From an uncultured bacterium (GTDB lineage: Bacteria > Bacillota > Clostridia > Oscillospirales > Oscillospiraceae), in the NCBI GenBank assembly GCA_949286295.1, contig CASECK010000106.1, positions 1-11,727 of the forward strand: a stretch of 11,727 nt of DNA, read 5' to 3'. Within the stretch, counting starts at the first letter, position 1, and every line of letters starts with the position of its first letter. Shown in pieces: positions 7,145-11,727 of the stretch. The position numbers and the translations under genes were made by a program. The notes under the pieces were generated by a model. It was not told where the DNA came from and did no database searches. It worked only from the letters and a program-made list of their open reading frames with translations.

Positions 7145-8014
7145 ATGAGTGCGAATACGACGGCGTTAAAGCCGAGAAAATCAACGGACCTCAGCGGCAA
7201 TTCCAGGGGCTACAAGGTGTTTGCCGTGGTTGTCCTGATTGTGCTGACCCTGTTTCTTTTGTTTCCTCTGTACTGGATTGTCACCGGCTCGTTCAAGGAC
7301 GTGATTGCCATCAACGCCAAGCAGCCGGTCTGGTTCCCGGTGGAGCCGACGTTGGAGAACTATCAGAAGCTGTTTGACCGGCCCGCCTTCCGCTGGCTGT
7401 TCAACATTGTGTTTATCTCCGCGGCCGCCATGTTCCTCACCTGCGTGACCGCCTCCCTGGCGGGCTACGCCCTGGGCAAGAAGCGGTTCATCGGCCGGGG
7501 GCTGCTGTTTACCATCATCATCTGCGCCATGGCCCTGCCCAAGCAGGTGATTGTCATTCCCCTGGCCCAGGAGATGACCAAAATGCACCTGATTGATACC
7601 CTCTGGGCGGTCATCCTGCCCACCGTGGGTTGGCCCTTCGGCGTGTTTTTGATGAAGCAGTTCTCCGAGACCATCCCCAGCGAGATATTGGAGGCCGCCC
7701 GGGTGGACGGCGCCGGGGAGCTGCGCACCTTCCTGACCGTGGTGCTGCCCATGATTAAGCCGGGCATCGGCGCGCTGGCCATCTTTACCTTTGTGAACAC
7801 ATGGAACGATTACTTCCTGCAGCTGGTCATGCTGCAGACCGACAAGCAGTGGACCCTGCCGCTGGCCATCTCCAACCTGCAGGGGGAGATGTCCTCTGAC
7901 TTTGGCCTGATTATGGCCGGCGCGGCCCTGGCCTCTATCCCCATTATCATTGTGTTCATCGCCTTCCAGAAGTATTTTACCCAGGGCATCGCCATGGGCG
8001 CGGTGAAGGGCTGA
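7145..8014 (+). CDS. Sugar ABC permease, MalG/UgpE type
   Basis: Second inner-membrane subunit, 289 residues. Six helices are visible near 22-46, 84-110, 118-140, 150-172, 208-230 and 254-276. The EAA loop starts at residue 183 (EAARVDGAGE), and the protein ends in the family-typical QGIAMGAVKG. GGGAGGAG (7130-7137) directly after the upstream stop provides the ribosome site, 7 nt from the ATG. With the preceding permease it would form the heterodimeric channel (SatC-like). Type assignment is firm, substrate inferred from neighbours. Confidence 0.92.
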   Translation: MSANTTALKPRKSTDLSGNSRGYKVFAVVVLIVLTLFLLFPLYWIVTGSFKDVIAINAKQPVWFPVEPTLENYQKLFDRPAFRWLFNIVFISAAAMFLTCVTASLAGYALGKKRFIGRGLLFTIIICAMALPKQVIVIPLAQEMTKMHLIDTLWAVILPTVGWPFGVFLMKQFSETIPSEILEAARVDGAGELRTFLTVVLPMIKPGIGALAIFTFVNTWNDYFLQLVMLQTDKQWTLPLAISNLQGEMSSDFGLIMAGAALASIPIIIVFIAFQKYFTQGIAMGAVKG

Positions 8015-8053
8015 TTCTCCCCCGCCGTGCAGCAGAATTGGAGTTGATTCATC

Positions 8054-8962
8054 ATGCGCAATATGGAAAAATATCAGGGCATCATCCCCGCCTTCTACGC
8101 CTGCTATGACAAGGAGGGGGCCATCCATCCCGAGGCGGTCCGCGCCCTGACCCAGTATTTCATCGACAAGGGCGTCCGGGGCCTGTACGTGGGCGGCTCC
8201 TCCGGCGAGTGCATCTATCAGTCTGTGGCCGAGCGCGAGTGCGTGCTGGAAAACGTGATGGCCGTGGCCAAGGGCAAGCTGACCATCATCGCCCATGTGG
8301 CCTGCAACAACACCGCCGACAGCCGCCGGCTGGCCGCCCACGCCGAGAGCCTGGGCGTGGACGCCATCGCCGCCATCCCCCCCATCTACTTCCACCTGCC
8401 TGACCACGCCATCGCCAGGTACTGGAACGACATCTCCGACGCCGCCCCCAACACCGACTTTGTCATCTACAACATCCCCCAGCTGGCCGGCGTGGCCCTG
8501 TCCCTGCCCCTGCTGAAGGAGATGCTGAAAAATCCCAGAGTGGTGGCCGTCAAGAATTCCTCCATGCCCGTCCAGGACATTCAGATGTGGCGGGACGAGG
8601 GGGCCGCGGTGTTCAACGGCCCCGACGAGCAGCTGGTCTCCGGGCTGGCCATGGGGGCCATCGGCGGAATTGGCGGCACTTACGGCGCCATGCCCGAGCT
8701 GTATCTGAAGATTTACGAGCTGTTCCACGCCGGACAGATGGAGCGGGCCCGGCAGATTCAGAACGAGTGCTGCCGCATCATCTATAAGATGTGCTCCGCC
8801 AAGGGCAATATGTACGCTGTCATTAAGGCGATTCTGGTCAAGCAGGGCGGACCCGACTGCGGCTCTGTCCGGCTCCCCCTGGCCCCCCTGTTCCCCGGCG
8901 ACGAGGCCGTGGTGGACGCGTGCGTGGAGATGATTCAGGCCGCCGCCGCCCAGTACTGCTGA
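8054..8962 (+). CDS. nanA: N-acetylneuraminate lyase (NanA-type, DHDPS superfamily)
   Basis: Predicted cytoplasmic Schiff-base aldolase cleaving N-acetylneuraminate to N-acetylmannosamine and pyruvate. It has 302 residues, as expected for this TIM-barrel family. Visible residues are GGSSGE (47-52), which binds the pyruvate carboxylate; Tyr139 in YNIP; the Schiff-base lysine Lys167 in VAVKNSS; and Asp191-Glu192 in GPDE. These positions nearly coincide with E. coli NanA (Tyr137, Lys165, Asp191, Glu192). Odd point: the GSTYN segment of classical lyases reads GGTYG (207-211), so the serine that contacts substrate is glycine. TTGGAG (8038-8043) is 10 nt before the chosen ATG; a second ATG at codon 4 would be too far. 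nagA follows after 16 nt. Confidence 0.87.
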   Translation: MRNMEKYQGIIPAFYACYDKEGAIHPEAVRALTQYFIDKGVRGLYVGGSSGECIYQSVAERECVLENVMAVAKGKLTIIAHVACNNTADSRRLAAHAESLGVDAIAAIPPIYFHLPDHAIARYWNDISDAAPNTDFVIYNIPQLAGVALSLPLLKEMLKNPRVVAVKNSSMPVQDIQMWRDEGAAVFNGPDEQLVSGLAMGAIGGIGGTYGAMPELYLKIYELFHAGQMERARQIQNECCRIIYKMCSAKGNMYAVIKAILVKQGGPDCGSVRLPLAPLFPGDEAVVDACVEMIQAAAAQYC

Positions 8963-8978
8963 CAGACGGGAGCGGCCT

Positions 8979-10112
8979 ATGAAGATTACCGGCGCTATGG
9001 TATTTGACCCCAAAGAGGGGTTTGTCTCCCGGGAGCTGTGCATCCGGGAGGGACTGATTGTCCAGCAGGCCGAAGGGGAGGTCCGCGCCCCCGGGTGCTA
9101 CCTCATCCCCGGCCTGACCGATTTGCACTTCCACGGCTGCGTGGGGGAGGACTTCTCCGACGCCACAGCCGGAGGGCTGCAAAAGATGGCCGACTATGAG
9201 CTCAGCCGGGGCATCACCCAGATATGTCCGGCGGGCATGACCCTGGGGGAGGACACCCTGACCGCCATCTGCCGCAACGCCGCCGCCCACCGGGCCAAAG
9301 AGCCGGGCGGGGCGGAGCTGGTGGGGGTCAATTTGGAGGGGCCCTTCCTGTGCAAGGCCAAGAAGGGGGCCCAGAACGAGGCCTTCCTCCACGACCCGGA
9401 CCTGGATATGCTCCACCGCCTTCAGCAGGCGGCCCAGGGGATGGTGAAACTGGTCACCCTGGCCGCCGAGCAGCCGGGCGCCCTGGAGTTTATCCAGGGG
9501 GCCAGGCAGGAGGGGGTCACCGTCAGCCTGGGCCACACCACGGCGGACTATGACACCGCCTGCGCGGCCTATAAGGCGGGGGCCAGGCAGGCCACCCATC
9601 TGTTCAACGCCATGCCCCCCTTCACCCACCGGGAGCCCGGCGTGGTGGGGGCCGCCTTCGACTATCCGGAGGTGAAGGTGGAGCTCATCTCCGACGGAGT
9701 CCACATCCACCCCTCGGTGGTCCGGGCGGTGTTCCGCCTGTTCGGGAAGGACCGGGTGATTTTGATTTCCGACTCCCTGCGGGCCACGGGGATGCCCGAC
9801 GGCCGGTATCCCTTTGGGGGCCAGGAGATTGAAGTCCGGGGCAACCGGGCCACCATGGCCGGCGACCCCAATACCCTGGCCGGCTCCGTGTCTGACCTGT
9901 TGGCCTGTCTCAAGACGGCCGTGTCCTTTGGCATCCCCCTGGCCGACGCGGTGACCGCCGCGGCGGTGAATCCGGCCAAGGTGCTGGGCATTTACCACCG
10001 GCTGGGCAGCCTGGACGTGGGCAAGCAGGCCAACGTGGCCGTTTTGGATGAGCACCTGGAGCTGAAGGCGGTCCTGTTTCACGGCGATTTGGTCTCCGGT
10101 TCGCTGGACTGA
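8979..10112 (+). CDS. nagA: N-acetylglucosamine-6-phosphate deacetylase
   Basis: Cytoplasmic amidohydrolase converting GlcNAc-6-phosphate to glucosamine-6-phosphate and acetate. It has 377 residues, normal for NagA. Motifs in order are HFHG with metal ligands His50 and His52, EGPF with Glu120, GHTTADY with His186, THLFNAMPP with His207, DGVHIHP (239-245) and the catalytic Asp265 in ISDS. The intact HxH pair is like Bacillus subtilis NagA, which binds two metals, rather than E. coli NagA, which lacks it. GGGAG (8968-8972) lies 6 nt before the ATG, and the gene is 16 nt behind the lyase, so the two are surely co-transcribed. Its substrate requires a GlcNAc kinase encoded elsewhere. Confidence 0.94.
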   Translation: MKITGAMVFDPKEGFVSRELCIREGLIVQQAEGEVRAPGCYLIPGLTDLHFHGCVGEDFSDATAGGLQKMADYELSRGITQICPAGMTLGEDTLTAICRNAAAHRAKEPGGAELVGVNLEGPFLCKAKKGAQNEAFLHDPDLDMLHRLQQAAQGMVKLVTLAAEQPGALEFIQGARQEGVTVSLGHTTADYDTACAAYKAGARQATHLFNAMPPFTHREPGVVGAAFDYPEVKVELISDGVHIHPSVVRAVFRLFGKDRVILISDSLRATGMPDGRYPFGGQEIEVRGNRATMAGDPNTLAGSVSDLLACLKTAVSFGIPLADAVTAAAVNPAKVLGIYHRLGSLDVGKQANVAVLDEHLELKAVLFHGDLVSGSLD

Positions 10113-10298
10113 AGGCCTCGCAATATTAAACCAGGGTCCGCTCCCTACTCCATTTTCATAGGGGCGGATACCGACAAAAGGAGGAAAAACCGCCGGCCGG
10201 CGGTGCGGCAGTGTGGAGACCTGCCGTAATCCCCCGGGAGCGCGCTCTCCCGGCGGGGAGGAACCTGGGCGGAGGCCCGGGAACCACGGTCTGAATGT
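10113..10298 (+). promoter_or_regulatory. Hairpin-rich leader of the ATPase gene, class not recognised
   Basis: The 186-nt gap before the ATPase gene holds four consecutive GC-rich stem-loops: 10189-10204 (ACCGCC/GGCGGT, loop GGCC), 10206-10226 (CGGCAG/CTGCCG), 10234-10253 (CCGGGAG/CTCCCGG, extendable outward past a bulged C), and 10264-10281 (CCTGGGC/GCCCGGG, loop GGAG). AGGAGG (10179-10184) and GGGGAGG (10255-10261) are present, but far from the ATG. No ribosome site is placed normally for the ATPase. No convincing sigma promoter and no T-run terminator were seen. It may be a regulatory leader or a structure-dependent ribosome loading region. I could not fit it to a known riboswitch. Confidence 0.5.
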
Positions 10299-11414
10299 AT
10301 GTCTACCGTCACCCTGACCAACATCAAGAAGATCTATGACAACGCGGTCACCGCAGTACATAGCTTTAACTTGGACATCGCCGACAAGGAGTTTATCGTC
10401 CTGGTGGGGCCCTCCGGCTGCGGCAAGTCTACCACTCTGCGGATGGTGGCCGGCCTGGAGGAGATCTCCGAGGGCGAGCTGCGCATCGACGGCAAGCTGT
10501 GCAACGATGTGGAGCCAAAGGACCGGGACATCGCCATGGTGTTCCAGAGCTACGCCCTGTACCCCCACATGACGGTCCGGGAAAACATGGAATTCCCCCT
10601 GAAGCTGAAGAAGGTGCCCCGGGAGGAGATTAACCGGCGGGTGAAGGACGCGGCCGAGATTTTGGGCATCACCCAGTATCTGGACCGCAAGCCCAAGGCC
10701 CTGTCCGGCGGCCAGCGCCAGCGTGTGGCCATTGGGCGGGCCATCGTCCGGGAGCCCAAGGTGCTGCTCATGGACGAGCCGCTGTCCAACCTGGACGCCA
10801 AGCTGCGCAATGAGATGCGCGCTGAGATTATCAAGCTCAGACAGCGCATCAACACCACCTTTGTGTACGTCACCCACGACCAGACCGAGGCCATGACTCT
10901 GGCGGATCGCATCGTCATCATGAAGGATGGCTTCATCCAGCAGATTGGGACCCCCCAGGAGGTCTTTGACCACCCCCTGAACATCTTTGTGGCCGGCTTT
11001 ATCGGCACGCCCCAGATGAACTTCTTTGACGCCAAGCTCATCAAGGACGGCGAGGGGGCCTATCATGCCGACGTGTTTGGCACCCCCGTGACCCTCACCC
11101 CCGAGACCCAGAAGGCGCTGGCCGGGACGGAGGACAAGGACGTGATTTTGGGAATCCGGCCCGAGCACATCCGCTTCACCACCGGGACGGGACACGACAT
11201 CCTCACCGGTACCGTGGAGGTGTCCGAGATGATGGGCAGCGAGTACTACCTGCACGTGGACAGCAACGGCAAGGACGTGGTCCTCCGGGTGCCCACCGCC
11301 GACCTGCCCGCCGAGCTGCGGGGCGGCATCACCCATGGGACCCAGATGAACTTCACCTTCCGGCCCGATTCCGTCCACCTGTTTGACAAGGAGACGGAGA
11401 AGAACCTAATCTGA
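10299..11414 (+). CDS. ugpC: Sugar ABC transporter ATP-binding protein, MsmX/UgpC family
   Basis: ATPase of CUT1 sugar importers, 371 residues, working at the cytoplasmic side of the two permeases. Walker A GPSGCGKST (37-45), Q-loop Gln83, signature LSGGQ (135-139), Walker B VLLMDEP (155-161), D-loop SNLD (163-166) and H-loop His193 are all intact. The regulatory C-terminal TOBE/MOP domain spans about 236-371 and includes GIRPEH (285-290). The start is fixed by the family-typical opening VTLTNIKKIY and by an in-frame stop at 10227 with no other start between, although no Shine-Dalgarno lies close by. The ugpC name is by family; the job here is probably energising the sialic acid importer, perhaps others too, as MsmX-type ATPases are often shared. 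Confidence 0.93.
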   Translation: MSTVTLTNIKKIYDNAVTAVHSFNLDIADKEFIVLVGPSGCGKSTTLRMVAGLEEISEGELRIDGKLCNDVEPKDRDIAMVFQSYALYPHMTVRENMEFPLKLKKVPREEINRRVKDAAEILGITQYLDRKPKALSGGQRQRVAIGRAIVREPKVLLMDEPLSNLDAKLRNEMRAEIIKLRQRINTTFVYVTHDQTEAMTLADRIVIMKDGFIQQIGTPQEVFDHPLNIFVAGFIGTPQMNFFDAKLIKDGEGAYHADVFGTPVTLTPETQKALAGTEDKDVILGIRPEHIRFTTGTGHDILTGTVEVSEMMGSEYYLHVDSNGKDVVLRVPTADLPAELRGGITHGTQMNFTFRPDSVHLFDKETEKNLI

Positions 11415-11437
11415 GCGTAAATTCGCCGGGGAATAAA

Positions 11438-11474
11438 GCGCCCCGCCAGGACATCATCCTGGCGGGGCGCTTTT
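11438..11474 (+). terminator. Intrinsic terminator of the sialic acid operon
   Basis: A perfect 14-bp stem (11438-11451 with 11457-11470) with 5-nt loop CATCA is followed by TTTT, and AAA before the stem can extend pairing. It starts 23 nt after the ATPase stop and closes the plus-strand cluster. Confidence 0.92.
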
Positions 11475-11512
11475 ATAAACGGCGCGGGAAAAAGGCGGCG
11501 TGTACCGGGGAT

Positions 11513-11548
11513 AAAAAAGTCCGCGGCCCCCTGCCCGGGGCCGCGGAC
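11513..11548 (-). terminator. Intrinsic terminator of the converging membrane protein gene
   Basis: On the minus strand a perfect 12-bp stem (11548-11537 with 11530-11519) and 6-nt loop is followed by six T (11518-11513). It lies 15 nt after the stop of the minus-strand gene at the right edge. Together with the opposite terminator it insulates the two converging units. Confidence 0.9.
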
Positions 11549-11563
11549 CATATGGCGCGCCGC

Positions 11564-11727
11564 TCACATGAGCTTGACGGTGTAGGACACAAACAGGGCG
11601 AAAATCCAGGCCAGCATCACGAAAATCAGGTAGTAGGCGGCCACGGCGCCCAGGGCCAGCGCCGCGGCCAGGGCGGCCGCGCTGGCCAGGCAGCTGACCA
11701 GCACCACGGGATAGCCGCAGTCGCGGG
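11564..11727 (-). CDS. C-terminal end of an unidentified membrane protein
   Basis: An open frame enters from the right edge and stops with TGA at 11566-11564, giving 54 visible residues. They are strongly hydrophobic: one Ala/Leu-rich helix (around LASAAALAAALALGAVAAYY), then a second helix (LIFVMLAWIFALFVS) and the short tail YTVKLM. A strong terminator follows on the same strand, supporting a real gene end. I do not recognise the family from this fragment. Confidence 0.6.
   Translation of the reverse strand, partial: RDCGYPVVLVSCLASAAALAAALALGAVAAYYLIFVMLAWIFALFVSYTVKLM

Noticed and set aside
10203..10229. Eight-codon leader peptide starting at GTG 10203 behind AGGAGG (10179-10184)
   Set aside because: The spacing is 18 nt, the start is within a hairpin, and the peptide has no run of regulatory codons. 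Support is insufficient.
10206..10260. Possible cobalamin or ZTP riboswitch, from GGAGACCTGCC (B12-box-like) and CCCCCGGGAGCG / CCTGGGC
   Set aside because: Only isolated short matches. The rest of the conserved cores (for example the CCGCAACTGT region of B12 elements) is absent, and the downstream gene is a sugar ATPase, so the match is probably chance.
4637..11378. Very long minus-strand open frames opposite the sialic acid genes (4637-7144, 7181-9043, 8838-11378)
   Set aside because: They are antisense shadows caused by GC-rich third codon positions. Their proteins are His/Gly/Val-rich without domains, while the plus-strand genes have clear family motifs, ribosome sites and spacing.
1..11727. 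CRISPR array, insertion sequence, tRNA/rRNA or attachment site
   Set aside because: No regularly spaced repeats, transposase-like motifs, terminal inverted repeats or tRNA-like folds were noticed on reading either strand.

Overview
The window is GC-rich (clearly above 60% by eye) with Gram-positive style expression signals: strong AGGAGG-type ribosome binding sites, A-family sigma promoters and lipoprotein signal peptides followed by Gly/Ser-rich linkers. Gene content and codon use suggest a gut clostridium of the Oscillospiraceae type (Flavonifractor/Lawsonibacter-like). This is an inference from style, not from a marker gene.

Left part (1-3131, minus strand): an operon reading leftwards, in the order YesL/DUF624-like membrane protein, NMT1/TauA-type binding lipoprotein, TauC/SsuC-type permease and ATPase. 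The last three genes overlap (23 bp, then an ATGA overlap), and the ATPase runs off the window edge. This is a complete importer of the nitrate/sulfonate/thiamine-precursor class. Its substrate cannot be read from sequence.

Centre and right (3187-11474, plus strand): a sialic-acid/amino-sugar utilisation cluster. The order is N-acylglucosamine 2-epimerase (own promoter), a second strong promoter with an operator-like inverted repeat, CUT1 sugar-binding lipoprotein, a strong hairpin with a T-run, two permeases, N-acetylneuraminate lyase, nagA, a 186-nt hairpin-rich leader, and an MsmX/UgpC-type ATPase closed by a strong terminator. The inferred route is: import of Neu5Ac (or a close relative) by the ABC transporter; cleavage by the lyase to N-acetylmannosamine and pyruvate; epimerisation to free GlcNAc by the AGE-type enzyme; phosphorylation by a kinase not in this window; deacetylation by NagA; then NagB, also absent here. 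This resembles the route described in Bacteroides fragilis rather than the E. coli NanK/NanE route. No sialidase and no regulator are visible.

Right edge (11513-11727): a minus-strand terminator and the last 54 codons of an unidentified membrane protein converging on the cluster.

Nothing here is an obviously new class of system. The points most worth following up are the structured, Shine-Dalgarno-less leader before the ATPase, the epimerase-based sialic acid route with its missing kinase, and the orphan-substrate importer headed by a YesL protein.
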